DNA of 64,000 nucleotides, taken from assembly GCF_000169195.2 (NCBI RefSeq), contig NC_016023.1, forward strand, positions 3,410,001 through 3,474,000, given 5' to 3'. Both the position numbers and the translations under genes were made by a program. The notes under the pieces were generated by a model. The model saw nothing but the letters and a program-made list of their open reading frames with translations. It searched no databases and was not told the origin of the DNA. Source of the stretch: Heyndrickxia coagulans 36D1 (GTDB lineage Bacteria > Bacillota > Bacilli > Bacillales > Bacillaceae_C). Of this stretch, positions 8,457 to 18,008 are shown piece by piece. Position 1 is the first letter of the stretch. Each line of letters begins with the position of its first letter.

Positions 8457-8930
8457 TTCCCCTTTTCTATTTTTATACTAGGTTCCTATGAACTTATTAT
8501 ATGAACTTATCAATCAAAATGCAAGCTTTTTTGACAAAAGATTGCGATTCCCGGTTTTTATTTCCCCTGAAATGCTGACATTAAACGTTTTCAAACCAGG
8601 GCGGGGGCAATTTTCTTCCTAAAAGTGCGGATTGTTTCACCTGAAAGAATAAGGCATCCTTGGCATTCCGGGACACCGGAGAAATCTTGTCACGCCGTAT
8701 GTGTAAAAATTTTTCTCGAAGGGGCAGATGAGGAGAAAAAATGGGAAGACACTCTATTATCTAAATGTACACCGTAAAATAAACATCTATAGAGAGGTCT
8801 TCCCATAGATATAATATCACGAATTGCTGGATGATGAAAGGATACAAAGAGTCTTATCATCATCATTGACTTTTCCATCCATCAATCTTACGATAAAAAG
8901 TAGCATGCCAATGTTTGGGAGGTGCTGTTA
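8457..8930. other. Intergenic region holding an imperfect inverted repeat
   Basis: This 474-bp gap lies between the divergent 8001-8456 and DUF1836 genes. Apart from promoters it contains one conspicuous structure, the inverted repeat at 8742-8805 described separately. I see no RNA gene or further ORF with a ribosome site. Confidence 0.5.
8742..8805. repeat. Imperfect inverted repeat, possible IS/MITE scar
   Basis: The arms 8742-8768 and 8783-8805 begin and end with the perfect 9-mers TGGGAAGAC and GTCTTCCCA. Further in they are partly complementary (CTCTAT against ATAGAG, AATGT against ACAT). About 14 bp separate them. No poly-T follows, so it does not look like a terminator. It may be the joined ends of an insertion element that has lost its interior. 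Confidence 0.5.
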
Positions 8931-9683
8931 ATGGAACTATTCCAAATGACACGCAGGGAAATGGCAGATCTGCTACTTGCGCTGAAGGGAGCAGGCCCCA
9001 TGACGCCTGCAACGTTTTTACAAGGCTTATGGGCAAAGAAAAACGGTGGCAAAGACCCGCATCACCCCTTTGCAGCTGCTGTAATGCCCCCCATCTTTAC
9101 AAAAATACTGAAGAAGAACACGGATGACTTCGGATTTTCGTTAAATGAAATCGTGGCGCTCGGAAGCCAGATTGAAAATACAAATTTTACACTGACCGCG
9201 ATTCAAAACTGGGTAAAGCGCGATATTAAAGAAATGATCGTGGCGCCGGAAAAAGGGAAAAAATATTCGATTGACCAGATGGCGCTACTGTTTCTGGTGG
9301 AAGACTTGAAAACGGCGCTCGATTTCGATTCCATCCGTAAGCTGTTGCAATTGATCGTCAATGACCCCGAAGATGAGCATGATGATTTGATTAATCCGGT
9401 ACAGCTGTATGCCACTTATTCCCAGCTTTTCGAGGAGCTGAATTCCATGCGGGAAGTCGGGCGGTTCCCGGCCGAAAAACATGAACATATGATTTCGGCA
9501 ATGGAAGGTATGGTTACTGAAAAAGCGGAAGAGATGATATCGAAATACATATCGCCGGACGACCCGAAAAAAGAAGCCATCCGCAACACCATCGTCATCG
9601 CGACCCTTTCCGTTTTTACGGCTTATTTTCAAATGCTCGCAAGGCGGTATTTAACCGCAACGATTTTTCTGCAAAATATGTAG
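8931..9683 (+). CDS. DUF1836 domain protein, putative DNA-binding regulator
   Basis: This 250-aa protein fits DUF1836, a family with a MerR-like helix-turn-helix near the N-terminus. The likely HTH is in the segment SQIENTNFTLTAIQNWVKRD (about residues 77-96), and KYSIDQMALLFLVEDLK follows in the usual position. The rest is helical and ends in a hydrophobic patch. The ATG at 8931 follows GGGAGG by 8 nt; a GTG at 8922 overlaps that SD. No ligand or target is known. It is monocistronic with a terminator. Confidence 0.8.
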   Translation: MELFQMTRREMADLLLALKGAGPMTPATFLQGLWAKKNGGKDPHHPFAAAVMPPIFTKILKKNTDDFGFSLNEIVALGSQIENTNFTLTAIQNWVKRDIKEMIVAPEKGKKYSIDQMALLFLVEDLKTALDFDSIRKLLQLIVNDPEDEHDDLINPVQLYATYSQLFEELNSMREVGRFPAEKHEHMISAMEGMVTEKAEEMISKYISPDDPKKEAIRNTIVIATLSVFTAYFQMLARRYLTATIFLQNM

Positions 9684-9696
9684 TAGGGGCCAGGAG

Positions 9697-9723
9697 ACTT
9701 ATCCCCCGGCGGATAAGTTTTTC
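9697..9723 (+). terminator. Terminator of the DUF1836 gene
   Basis: A perfect 8-bp stem (ACTTATCC at 9697-9704 with GGATAAGT at 9711-9718) is followed by TTTTT. Confidence 0.7.
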
Positions 9724-9820
9724 CGGCTCCCGTGCCGACGCCCCGAATGGGAATCCCCAGGCCGGAAAAACGGCAGCTCCTGCAGTTCAATTCAACGCAG
9801 CCGGAAAATACCTCACCTTT

Positions 9821-10498
9821 CTAGTAAAATTTCCGGCGCAGTCTTTCCAAATCTTTTTCCGCACCGACTGTGAAAATGGTGTCCCCTGGCTGAAAAATAT
9901 AATCCGGCGCCGGCGAGACAACCGGTGTTTCTTCAGTCTGGGAAGTGACCATGACAACAAGGGCTTTATACCTGTTGCGGAAATCGAGTTCTGTCAGAGA
10001 CTTTCCGATAAAATCTTCCGGCACTGTCATCTCAAGGCCGGAGCAATACGGTGACAGGCGGATATACTGCAAAATGCCCGGGTTTGCAATATGGTAGGCA
10101 ACCCGGCGCCCCGTTTCTTCTTCGGGAAAAAACACGTCCGTCGCACCGGCCCCTTTCAAGCCTCTCCCCCGCTTTTGATCATTCGCCTTCGCATAAACCG
10201 TTTCACAGCCAAGATCTTTTAAAGCAAGCACCGTTAAAATGGCGGACTCAAAATCATCTCCCATGCTGACGACCACCGCATCGAAATTGGTCACATTTAG
10301 TTCTTCCAAAAAAGCGGTGCTGGTCACATCGCCTTCTGCAAGGTACGATGCGGCGTCCTGCAGTTCCTCATCCTGAAGTACCTTTTCATTTTTATCGGCG
10401 CCGACAACATCGTATCCGAGCCTCGCCAATTCTTTCAGCACACTTGACCCGAAGCGGCCGAGCCCGAGCACTAGAAAACTTTCTTTTAAATGTTTCAC
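9821..10498 (-). CDS. Potassium uptake regulatory subunit, RCK type (KtrA/KtrC)
   Basis: This 225-aa cytosolic subunit gates a Ktr potassium channel. It has an RCK_N Rossmann domain (GLGRFG at 12-17, then an acidic residue after the second strand, GADKNE) for ATP/ADP. A RCK_C domain follows (about 140-225), the usual site of c-di-AMP binding in Ktr proteins. The gene lies 10 nt after the membrane subunit gene, so the two form an operon. In B. subtilis ktrAB is an operon with the RCK gene first; here the order is reversed. I cannot decide between KtrA and KtrC. Confidence 0.92.
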   Translation of the reverse strand: MKHLKESFLVLGLGRFGSSVLKELARLGYDVVGADKNEKVLQDEELQDAASYLAEGDVTSTAFLEELNVTNFDAVVVSMGDDFESAILTVLALKDLGCETVYAKANDQKRGRGLKGAGATDVFFPEEETGRRVAYHIANPGILQYIRLSPYCSGLEMTVPEDFIGKSLTELDFRNRYKALVVMVTSQTEETPVVSPAPDYIFQPGDTIFTVGAEKDLERLRRKFY

Positions 10499-10508
10499 AA
10501 TCCCACCC

Positions 10509-11807
10509 CTAACCGATTAAAATGGATTCTTTTGCATATTTGATTGTGGATTTTTTTTGATTCATAAAAGTATAGATCAAAATAATCACCCCGAGACGGC
10601 CAATCAGCATAAGGAAAGCCAGCCAAATTTTGCCGAACACCGTCAGGCCGGCCGTGATCCCGAGTGAAAAGCCGCATGTCGACAGCGCCGACATAATTTC
10701 AAATGCAAGCGGAAACGGTGCTGCTTTTTCCGTAAAAGACAATACAAAAAAAGAGAAAAAGAACAAAAAAAGAAAAGCGAAAAAGACGAGAAAGGCTTTG
10801 TTTACGTCTTCGGCAAACAGCGTCTTTCTGAACATATGCGTCTCATTTGAACCGCGGATGACAGACCACAATTTGGCAAGAATGACGGCGAATGTGGTCG
10901 TCCGGATTCCGCCGGCGCAGCTGCTTGGCGACCCGCCGATAAACATGAGCATGATCATAAACAGCAGAGACGGGAAAGAAAAAACGTGCAAATCGAGTGA
11001 TGCCAGCCCCCCGCTTCTCGGCGCCGCACTGAAGAAAAGGGACTGGATAATTTTTTCTGTAAAAGAAAGCCCCGGCATATGTATAAAATCGACAAAAAAG
11101 AAGAAAAGAAAGCCGACCAAAAGCAAAATGCCGTGCATCAAAACATTTACTTTGAAATAAAGGCTTTTCTTTTTCCGGCGCGACTGCAAAAACTCCATGA
11201 CGACGGCAAACCCGAGGACGCCCAGAATGATCATACAGCTTAAAACGGCAAGCACGAACGGTTCGCCTTTAAAATTATCAAGCCCGTTTCCCGAAATTTC
11301 AAAGCCGGCGTTTGTAAATGTCGACACCGAAAGAAAAAAAGCGGCAAAAGCATGGCTGCCGTGCTGTAGTGCAGACGGCAGAATCAGCAGAAAGCCTGCC
11401 GTCTCGACGATTAATGTGTATTTTACAATAAAGGCCATCAGTTTGGATATCGAACGGCTGCTGTTCTGGTTCTGGTCAAAAATCATCAATGTTTGAGACG
11501 GAACAGGCGCGTTCGTCCGCAATGCAATTAAAAGCGCACCGACCAAGGCCATGACGCCGATCCCGCCGATTTCCATCTGGATGAGCAGGATGATTTTTCC
11601 AGCCGTTGTAAGTTCTTGCGCAACGGTAACAGTGGACAGCCCTGTTGCACTAATGGCGCTTGCGGACAGGAAAAAAGCATCTACCGGCAGCAACGGCTGT
11701 TTGTGTGAAACCGGCAGCAAATACAAAATGGCAAAAATAACCGTGCCCAGCAAATACATGAAAAAAACCATTTTAAACGTTGCCGGGCGGAACTGGAACC
11801 TGGACAT
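10509..11807 (-). CDS. Potassium uptake membrane subunit (KtrB/KtrD family)
   Basis: This 432-aa integral membrane protein belongs to the Trk/Ktr/HKT superfamily, with four M1-P-M2 repeats. The pore-loop glycine segments are visible as SATGLSTVT, TNAGFEI, RSGGLASLD and STCGFSLGI. It takes up K+, driven by or coupled to Na+, when assembled with the RCK subunit encoded 10 nt downstream. I chose the ATG at 11807, which follows AAGGGAG; the frame is open to 11888 without another good SD. I see no c-di-AMP (ydaO-type) riboswitch in the short leader. Confidence 0.92.
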   Translation of the reverse strand: MSRFQFRPATFKMVFFMYLLGTVIFAILYLLPVSHKQPLLPVDAFFLSASAISATGLSTVTVAQELTTAGKIILLIQMEIGGIGVMALVGALLIALRTNAPVPSQTLMIFDQNQNSSRSISKLMAFIVKYTLIVETAGFLLILPSALQHGSHAFAAFFLSVSTFTNAGFEISGNGLDNFKGEPFVLAVLSCMIILGVLGFAVVMEFLQSRRKKKSLYFKVNVLMHGILLLVGFLFFFFVDFIHMPGLSFTEKIIQSLFFSAAPRSGGLASLDLHVFSFPSLLFMIMLMFIGGSPSSCAGGIRTTTFAVILAKLWSVIRGSNETHMFRKTLFAEDVNKAFLVFFAFLFLFFFSFFVLSFTEKAAPFPLAFEIMSALSTCGFSLGITAGLTVFGKIWLAFLMLIGRLGVIILIYTFMNQKKSTIKYAKESILIG

Positions 11808-11928
11808 AAACCAATCTCCCTTGTGACTTCGATCTTCCCTATTATACCTGAAATTTCCCGTTAAAAAAAAGCCGGCCGAAAAGATCATTTGTTAAAATAC
11901 CTTTTTTAGCAGACAAGTTGCCGCATAT

Positions 11929-11973
11929 ATAAAAGCGGCGGGACAAACCAGGTGGGTTCCCGCCGCTTTTTTG
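11929..11973 (-). terminator. Terminator of rarD
   Basis: A 12-13-bp GC-rich stem (AAAAGCGGCGGGA at about 11931-11943 with 11959-11970) has a T-rich flank on both strands. It lies about 50 nt past the rarD stop. Confidence 0.8.
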
Positions 11974-12020
11974 TATGCATTTAAAAACTTTTCCAGTAAA
12001 CCCGTTCCGGCATGGCAACC

Positions 12021-12974
12021 TCAGGCAACTTCTTCCACATGGAATTTCTTCTTCGGCAAAAAACCGGAAACGGAAAACACGATAAGCGCCAGCCAGATAA
12101 AAGCAAAGGACAAAAGCTGCACATGCGTAAAAGGTTCCTTGAAAAAGGCAATGCCCATGATCAGCGTCATCGTCGGCGTCAAGTATTGGAAAAAGCCGAT
12201 CATTGTCAGGGAAATGCTTCTTGCCCCCTGTGCAAAGCAAATGAGCGGGATTGCCGTCACAACGCCTGTGCCAATTAACAATACGGTTAATCCCGGTGAA
12301 ACCGTTGCAAAAGATGCCGTGCCTTTTACCTGGATCACCAGTAAGTAGAGGAGCGCAACCGGCATCACAAAGAATGTTTCGAATGTCAGGCCGATAAAAG
12401 CATCAATGTCCACTTTCTTTTTCACAAGGCCGTAAAACCCAAATGTGAGGGCAAGGCCGATGGCGATCCAGGGAATATGCCCGTAGCTGAACGTCTGGAT
12501 CGCGACGCCGCACGCTGCCAGCAGAAAAGCAAGACATTGCCATCGGTTCAGTTTTTCTTTCAAAAAGACCATCCCGAGCAGGATGCTGACAAGTGGGTTG
12601 ATGTAATATCCCATACTTGTTTCAATGACATGCCCGTTGTTGACCGCCCATATGTAGATAAACCAGTTCCCGCTCACAAGCACGGACGCGAGAAGCAATA
12701 AAAGCGGCGTGCGCGGGTGGCGGACCCCTTCTTTTATGCTCGTTTTTAAATCACCCATTTTCCTTAAAAAGGCTAAAAGTATGATCATAAAAATAAAAGA
12801 CCAGAAAATGCGGTGTGCGAGAATTTCAATAGCAGGCACCTGCTCAATCATTTTCCAGTAAATCGGAAAAAGCCCCCACAAAAAATAAGCAAAAAAGGTG
12901 TATAACACCCCGCTTTTTTGATTGTTTCCCATTTGTTGCTTCGCTGGTCCAGGTATACGCCGTCCCCGGGCCAT
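12021..12974 (-). CDS. rarD: EamA/DMT family transporter RarD
   Basis: This 317-aa protein with about ten membrane helices fits the RarD branch of the drug/metabolite (EamA) superfamily. The opening GVLYTFFAYFLWGLFPIYWK and the central ETSMGYYINPLVSILLGMVF are typical of it. The substrate is unknown. The ATG at 12974 is close to a purine-rich AAAGGGGGGAG; an internal ATG (Met15) has no SD. It is transcribed alone, with a strong terminator. Confidence 0.88.
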   Translation of the reverse strand: MARGRRIPGPAKQQMGNNQKSGVLYTFFAYFLWGLFPIYWKMIEQVPAIEILAHRIFWSFIFMIILLAFLRKMGDLKTSIKEGVRHPRTPLLLLLASVLVSGNWFIYIWAVNNGHVIETSMGYYINPLVSILLGMVFLKEKLNRWQCLAFLLAACGVAIQTFSYGHIPWIAIGLALTFGFYGLVKKKVDIDAFIGLTFETFFVMPVALLYLLVIQVKGTASFATVSPGLTVLLIGTGVVTAIPLICFAQGARSISLTMIGFFQYLTPTMTLIMGIAFFKEPFTHVQLLSFAFIWLALIVFSVSGFLPKKKFHVEEVA

Positions 12975-13082
12975 CTCCCCCCTTTCCCCATGATATGTTT
13001 CATTATTTTACCATTATTTTCAGATTTGAAAAAGCAAACCGCTTTACAACCTTTACTTTTATCAATGTGCCGACGGAAAACT

Positions 13083-13092
13083 CTGCTATAAT
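13083..13092 (+). promoter_or_regulatory. Extended -10 promoter of tsuA
   Basis: TGCTATAAT at 13084-13092 is a perfect extended -10 (TGnTATAAT) for the housekeeping sigma factor, 40 nt before the tsuA start. There is no good -35 at 17 bp, as is common for extended -10 promoters. Confidence 0.6.
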
Positions 13093-13131
13093 AGGGAATG
13101 TATGATTTTTCATGAAGGAGGCCGGAAAGGC

Positions 13132-14367
13132 ATGCGTATATGGTTGGAAAAAGCCCATGAAAAGTACTTCAGCGGGTTTTGGAATCCTTTTATTGTCTTA
13201 CTGTTGGCAGGCGTGTTTGCTGCTTTTTATTTTGGGCTGACCGGAACGCTCTGGGCCGTCACAGGCGAATTTACCCGCTGGGGAGGGAATTTGCTTCAGC
13301 TGTTCGGCGTCGATACGGCTGATTGGGCGTATTTTAAAGCGATCAAACTGATCGGAGAGCCGCAGGACCGGACAGACGGATGGCTGGTCATCGGCATGCT
13401 GCTTGGCAGTTTGTTCAGTGCCCTTGCCAGCAAGCATTTCAAATGGAAGATTCCCCGCCTGAAACGACGCTGGGTGTGGGGTTTCATTGGCGGCATCATT
13501 GCCGGATTCGGAACGCGCCTTGCGATGGGCTGCAATTTGGCTGCGTTTTTTACGGGACTGCCGCAATTTTCTCTCCACGCCTGGTTCTTTATTGCCGGCA
13601 CCGCGATCGGTACTTATTTTGGCGTCAAACTTGCCGTATTGCCCATTTTTAAAGGAAAACCAAAAATATCGTTCAGCCGGCATGCTGCCAAAAGCACACA
13701 GCCGGATCCGCAACACGGGAACTACCAGCTTTATGCTGCTGTTTTGGTTTTGCTTTTTATCGCGCTGATTGCCGCCTGGTATCTCATATCCGGTAAAATA
13801 ATGCTGGGGCTTGCCGCACTGTTCGGGGCGGCATTTGGGATACTGATCCAGCGCGGCCAAATTTGCTTTACTTCCGGGCTCAGGGATTTATGGCTGACCG
13901 GGCGGGGCACGCTCGGAAAAGCGATCATTGTGGGAATGGCGATCCAGACGGCAGGCACCGCTATTTTCATATTTAAAGGCGAAGCCCCTGTTATCCACTG
14001 GGCAAGCCCGGGTGCCCTTGTCGGCGGCGTCCTGTTTGGCATTGGCATTGTCATTGCCGGAGGTTGTGAAACAGGGTGGATGTACCGCATTACAGAGGGG
14101 CAAGTGCAATTTTTTGCAGTCGGCGCCGGCAATATCGTTGGGGCAACCCTCCTGGCATACGGATGGGATCATTGGGGCATTTTCGATGTGTTTGTCAAAG
14201 GATGGCCGGAAGTCAATATTGTCACGTCATTCGGATGGGGCGGGGCGCTTTTCGGTACGGGCGCTTTTCTGCTGGCCCTTTATCTTCTTATCGTATGGCG
14301 GGAAAATTGGTATACGAAAAAAATAAACGCAAAACGCACGTTATTCGAAAAGAAAACGTCTGCGTAA
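13132..14367 (+). CDS. tsuA: Thiosulfate transporter, YeeE/YedE family
   Basis: This 411-aa membrane protein contains the three conserved Cys of the thiosulfate channel TsuA (YeeE). They lie in AMGCNLAAF (Cys134), GQICFTSG (Cys245) and AGGCETGW (Cys312), and in that family they relay thiosulfate through the pore. It should import thiosulfate as a sulfur source. The ATG at 13132 follows AAGGAGG. The next gene, 16 nt downstream, encodes a TusA-like sulfur carrier, matching the known yeeE-yeeD pairing. Confidence 0.9.
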   Translation: MRIWLEKAHEKYFSGFWNPFIVLLLAGVFAAFYFGLTGTLWAVTGEFTRWGGNLLQLFGVDTADWAYFKAIKLIGEPQDRTDGWLVIGMLLGSLFSALASKHFKWKIPRLKRRWVWGFIGGIIAGFGTRLAMGCNLAAFFTGLPQFSLHAWFFIAGTAIGTYFGVKLAVLPIFKGKPKISFSRHAAKSTQPDPQHGNYQLYAAVLVLLFIALIAAWYLISGKIMLGLAALFGAAFGILIQRGQICFTSGLRDLWLTGRGTLGKAIIVGMAIQTAGTAIFIFKGEAPVIHWASPGALVGGVLFGIGIVIAGGCETGWMYRITEGQVQFFAVGAGNIVGATLLAYGWDHWGIFDVFVKGWPEVNIVTSFGWGGALFGTGAFLLALYLLIVWRENWYTKKINAKRTLFEKKTSA

Positions 14368-14383
14368 TCAGGAGGCGGTAAAA

Positions 14384-14626
14384 ATGGCGGAAAATTTTAC
14401 TGTGGATGCAACACTGGATGTCCGTGGCGAATCATGCCCGTATCCGGAGCTTTATACGCTTGAGGCCATCGAAAAATTAGAAGACGGGAAAATATTGGAA
14501 GTGATCGCCGACTGCCCGCAATCTTTTATTAACGTGCCGGCGTCGTGCAAACGGCATGGGCATGAAGTGCTCTCGAAAGTGAAAGACGGAACGACGCTGT
14601 ATTATTACATCCGCGTTTGTAAATAA
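14384..14626 (+). CDS. TusA-like sulfurtransferase (YeeD type)
   Basis: This 80-aa protein has the SirA/TusA fold with the CPxP active-site motif (Cys18 in GESCPYPE) and a second conserved Cys in DCPQS. It probably accepts or cleaves the sulfur delivered by the thiosulfate transporter encoded just upstream (YeeD role). The ATG at 14384 follows TCAGGAGG. A strong terminator follows, so tsuA and this gene make a two-gene operon. Confidence 0.9.
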   Translation: MAENFTVDATLDVRGESCPYPELYTLEAIEKLEDGKILEVIADCPQSFINVPASCKRHGHEVLSKVKDGTTLYYYIRVCK

Positions 14627-14653
14627 CCCTGCCGTGCCGGCATCAAGTAATGG

Positions 14654-14686
14654 AAAAAGGATGTCCTTTATCCGGACATCCTTTTT
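14654..14686. terminator. Bidirectional terminator between the tsuA operon and the his operon
   Basis: A 13-bp perfect stem (AAAAAGGATGTCC at 14654-14666 with its complement at 14674-14686) has T-runs on both strands. It ends both convergent operons. Confidence 0.9.
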
Positions 14687-14689
14687 TCA

Positions 14690-15355
14690 TTACCATTTTT
14701 CGATTTTTTTCCGGTCGCCTTTGCTGTTGCCTTTTTTGGCAGAACGGGCCTGCAGTTCGGCTTCCACTTCCGATAGTTTGACATTCTGATTAGACAGAAG
14801 GACAAAGGTATGAAACAACAAATCCGCTGTTTCGTAAATGAGTTCTGATTTGCTGTTGTTTTTGGCAGCGATGATGACCTCGCCCGCTTCTTCAATAAAT
14901 TTTTTTGCGATTTTATCGATGCCCTTCTCAAACAAATAATTGGTATAGGAATTTTCAACCGGCTTGATTTTCCGGCTTTCCATCTCCTCTTCCAGCACGT
15001 CAAAGATGCGCCGGTTGGAGGGAATTTCCGCTTCCACCGCTTCCCCTTTTTCATCTAGCCTTGTATAAAAGCATGTCCTTTCCCCCGTGTGGCAGGCAGG
15101 GCCTTCCGGGTCAACACGGATTAAAAGCGTGTCGGCATCACAATCCACCTGGAGCGATTTTACTTTTTGCGTGTTTCCACTCGTTTCGCCTTTATGCCAA
15201 AGGCTGCCGCGGGACCGGGAATAAAACCAGGTTTCTTTCGTTTCAAGCGTTTTTTCGTACGCTTCTTCATTCATATAAGCGAGCATGAGCACATCCCCCG
15301 TCGCATCGTCGACCACAATGGCCGGAATCAGCCCTTTCGAAAAATCAAGCTTCAC
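14690..15355 (-). CDS. hisI: Bifunctional phosphoribosyl-AMP cyclohydrolase / phosphoribosyl-ATP pyrophosphatase
   Basis: HisIE carries out steps 2 and 3 of histidine synthesis. The N-terminal cyclohydrolase half has the metal-site motifs [13 protein letters not shown] and CHTG. The C-terminal pyrophosphatase half (from about residue 115) has [11 protein letters not shown] and YETADLLFH, typical of the MazG-like fold. The start is GTG at 15355 with GGGGTG upstream, overlapping hisF by 11 nt. At 221 aa the length is normal for the fused form. It is the last gene of the his operon and ends at the shared terminator. Confidence 0.96.
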   Translation of the reverse strand: MKLDFSKGLIPAIVVDDATGDVLMLAYMNEEAYEKTLETKETWFYSRSRGSLWHKGETSGNTQKVKSLQVDCDADTLLIRVDPEGPACHTGERTCFYTRLDEKGEAVEAEIPSNRRIFDVLEEEMESRKIKPVENSYTNYLFEKGIDKIAKKFIEEAGEVIIAAKNNSKSELIYETADLLFHTFVLLSNQNVKLSEVEAELQARSAKKGNSKGDRKKIEKW

Positions 15356-16106
15356 GGATGTTCACCCCTTCTTTGCTGCAAATGTCTTTTACTTCCCGGA
15401 TGGTAAACGTGCCATCGTGAAAAATGGAGGCGGCAAGGGCTGCAGAAGCGCCTGTTTCTTTCAACACTTCGGCAAAATGTTCCGGTTTGCCACAACCGCC
15501 CGATGCGATCACTGGAATTTTGACGGCACCGGCGACCGCTTTTGTCAGCGCCAGGTCAAAGCCGTCTTTTACCCCGTCGGTATCAACGCTCGTCAGTAAA
15601 ATTTCCCCGGCACCGAGCCGTTCTGCTTCCTTCGCCCATTCAATCGCATCGATTCCGGTATCGATGCGGCCACCGTTTACGACACAAGTCCATTTCCCCT
15701 CCGCAGTTTTTTTGGCATCAATCGCCACGACGACACACTGCGCACCAAACCGGTCGGACGCCTTTCGGATCAGGTCCGGGTTTTTGATCGCCGCCGAGTT
15801 CACCGACACTTTATCGGCGCCGGCCTTTAACAGGCGGGTCACGTCGAAAATCGTCCGCACGCCGCCGCCGACCGTAAACGGGATAAACACATTTTCAGCT
15901 GTCCTTTCCACCATATTGATGACCGTATCGCGCTGTTCGTGGGTTGCGGTAATATCAAGAAAAACCAGTTCATCAGCGCCGCTTTCCGAATAAAATGTTG
16001 CAAGCTCAACGGGATCGCCGACATTGCGGAGCCCGACAAAATTTGTTCCTTTTACAACCTGCCCGTCTTTCACATCGAGGCACGGAATAATCCGTTTTGC
16101 GATCAT
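15345..16106 (-). CDS. hisF: Imidazole glycerol phosphate synthase, cyclase subunit
   Basis: HisF is the (beta/alpha)8-barrel subunit that uses ammonia from HisH to make imidazole glycerol phosphate and AICAR. Catalytic Asp11 (CLDVKDG) and the second Asp in VVAIDAKK are present, with phosphate-binding glycine loops in IASGGCGK. The 253-aa length is typical. The ATG at 16106 overlaps the hisA stop by 4 nt, so translation is coupled. Confidence 0.97.
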   Translation of the reverse strand: MIAKRIIPCLDVKDGQVVKGTNFVGLRNVGDPVELATFYSESGADELVFLDITATHEQRDTVINMVERTAENVFIPFTVGGGVRTIFDVTRLLKAGADKVSVNSAAIKNPDLIRKASDRFGAQCVVVAIDAKKTAEGKWTCVVNGGRIDTGIDAIEWAKEAERLGAGEILLTSVDTDGVKDGFDLALTKAVAGAVKIPVIASGGCGKPEHFAEVLKETGASAALAASIFHDGTFTIREVKDICSKEGVNIREA

Positions 16107-16807
16107 CGTGCCGCCCCCTTGAGCCGGATTTTGCCTTCGTAAATCGCTTTGCCAACAATGCCTTCCTTGACGCCGATTGCATCCAGGTTTTTCACGTCTT
16201 GTTCGCTTGTGATGCCGCCGGAAGCAATGATGTCACAGCTGACCGCTTCAATGAGCGCTTTTAACGCATCAAGGTTCGGGCCTTTCATCGTGCCATCCCT
16301 CGATATATCGGTAAAGACGATGCGCGAAACGCCCAGGCTTTCTATTTCTTTTGCAAAACCGATGTAATCCATTTCGGTAACAGCAAGCCAGCCGTGTGCC
16401 GCGACTTTCCCGTTTTTTGCATCAATGCCGGCGACGATTTTCTCCGGATATTCGGCGACCGCCGCTTTTAAAAAATCCCGGTTTTCGATTGCGGCCGTTC
16501 CGAGCACAATCCGGGAAACGCCTATTTCCGCATATTGATGGACTGTGTCCAAATTGCGGATGCCGCCGCCTACCTCGACTGGAACGGCGGCAGTCTTGCA
16601 TAAAGAGGCAATCAGTTCAAACTGTGCCGGCCGGCCTGTCTTTGCGCCGTCCAAATCGACAATATGGACCATTTCCGCCCCCATTTCAATAAAGCGTTCC
16701 AGCTGTGCCACCGGGTCGGGTGCCACTTCTGTCGTTTGGTTAAAATCCCCCTGGTAAAGCCTTACGCATTTTCCGCCAATTAAATCGATAGCCGGGATAA
16801 TTCTCAT
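16103..16807 (-). CDS. hisA: ProFAR isomerase
   Basis: HisA converts ProFAR to PRFAR by an Amadori rearrangement. The 234-aa barrel has catalytic Asp8 (PAIDLIGG) and the second Asp in AGIDAKNG, with phosphate-binding VEVGGGIR and IIASGGI. It overlaps hisH and hisF by 4 nt on either side. Confidence 0.97.
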   Translation of the reverse strand: MRIIPAIDLIGGKCVRLYQGDFNQTTEVAPDPVAQLERFIEMGAEMVHIVDLDGAKTGRPAQFELIASLCKTAAVPVEVGGGIRNLDTVHQYAEIGVSRIVLGTAAIENRDFLKAAVAEYPEKIVAGIDAKNGKVAAHGWLAVTEMDYIGFAKEIESLGVSRIVFTDISRDGTMKGPNLDALKALIEAVSCDIIASGGITSEQDVKNLDAIGVKEGIVGKAIYEGKIRLKGAAR

Positions 16808-17415
16808 GCCTGTACCTCCAAACTGCTTTCCTGCAAAAATATTTTTAACAGTGCCATGCCGGTTTTGCCGCTTTTTTCGGGATGAAACTGCATCCCATAC
16901 ACATTCCCGTTTTTGACAATGGCCGGAATTTCCGCCCCGTAATCGGTTGAAGCCACAATATACGGCGCCTCTGTTTTCGCCTGGTAGGAGTGAACGAAAT
17001 ACACATGTTGATGCTGAAACGGCGCAAAAGCCGGAAAACCCGGTTTCACATCGAGCGTATTCCAGCCGATATGCGGTAAAATTTCATTCGTCTGAATCCG
17101 TTCCACCGTCCCCGGAATAAAGCCGAGCCCTTCCGCAACACCATTTTCAAATCCTGTTTCAAATAACAGCTGCATCCCGAGGCAAATGCCGAGAAACGGC
17201 TTTTTCTTCCCAAGCTCCGTTAAAACCGGCCGCAGCCCGCGCTTTTCAATTTCGTCCACTGCTGCTTTAAATGCACCGACGCCGGGCAGGATGATGTGGG
17301 TGGCGGCAGCGAGTTTTTCCGGGTCGTCCGTTACGGCAACCTCAAGCCCAAGCGTACGGAAAGCGTTCGAGGCGCTTGCAATATTACCCATGCCGTAGTC
17401 GACAATTGCGATCAT
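16804..17415 (-). CDS. hisH: Imidazole glycerol phosphate synthase, glutaminase subunit
   Basis: HisH is the class I glutamine amidotransferase partner of HisF. The 203-aa protein has the nucleophile elbow [11 protein letters not shown] and the His-Glu pair in MQFHPEKSG. The oxyanion region PGVGAFKAA is also normal. Start and stop overlap the neighbouring genes by 4 nt each. Confidence 0.97.
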   Translation of the reverse strand: MIAIVDYGMGNIASASNAFRTLGLEVAVTDDPEKLAAATHIILPGVGAFKAAVDEIEKRGLRPVLTELGKKKPFLGICLGMQLLFETGFENGVAEGLGFIPGTVERIQTNEILPHIGWNTLDVKPGFPAFAPFQHQHVYFVHSYQAKTEAPYIVASTDYGAEIPAIVKNGNVYGMQFHPEKSGKTGMALLKIFLQESSLEVQA

Positions 17416-18008
17416 TCTATCAGCCCCTTTGTCGAATTGACGCCTTTGATTTCCGGGTCAACTTCCACTGCCTGGTGAAGCGCCCGTCCCAACGCCTTAA
17501 ACAGCGATTCGATTTTGTGATGGGTGTTTTCGCCGTACAGCACCCTGGCGTGAAGAGTAACCGCCGCCTGGAACGCAAACGCCTGGAAAAATTCGCGCAC
17601 AAGTTCTGTGTCAAAATTGCCGAGTTTCGGGTTTTCAAATTCCGCTTCAAAATGCAGGAAAGGCCGGCCGCTGATGTCGAGGGCGACAAAGCCGAGCGCT
17701 TCATCCATCGGGACATAAGCGGAGCCGTAACGGGTGATGCCTTTTTTATCGCCGAGCGCTTCACGTACCAGCTGGCCGAGCACAATCCCTGTGTCTTCGA
17801 CGGTATGGTGGCTGTCAATATGCAAATCGCCTTCCGCTTTTACAACAAGTCCGATGCGCCCGTGCCGCGCGAACAGTTCGAGCATATGGTCAAAAAATCC
17901 AACACCCGTATCCACTTTCACTTCCGCCGGATCGTCCAGATTGACGGCAATCTCAATACATGTTTCATTTGTTTTTCTGCTTTTTGCCGCTTTCCGCAAC
18001 GCACTCAC
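17412..18008 (-). CDS. hisB: Imidazoleglycerol-phosphate dehydratase
   Basis: This is the monofunctional 198-aa dehydratase, without the N-terminal phosphatase domain seen in enterobacteria. Its metal-binding motifs [20 protein letters not shown] and ENTHHKIES are all intact. It makes imidazole acetol phosphate. Histidinol phosphate aminotransferase (hisC) and histidinol phosphatase are not in this cluster, as is usual in Bacillus. Confidence 0.97.
   Translation of the reverse strand: MSALRKAAKSRKTNETCIEIAVNLDDPAEVKVDTGVGFFDHMLELFARHGRIGLVVKAEGDLHIDSHHTVEDTGIVLGQLVREALGDKKGITRYGSAYVPMDEALGFVALDISGRPFLHFEAEFENPKLGNFDTELVREFFQAFAFQAAVTLHARVLYGENTHHKIESLFKALGRALHQAVEVDPEIKGVNSTKGLIE

Noticed and set aside
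11808-11930. c-di-AMP (ydaO-type) riboswitch upstream of the Ktr operon
   Set aside because: None of the conserved ydaO helices or loop sequences could be found in the short leader.
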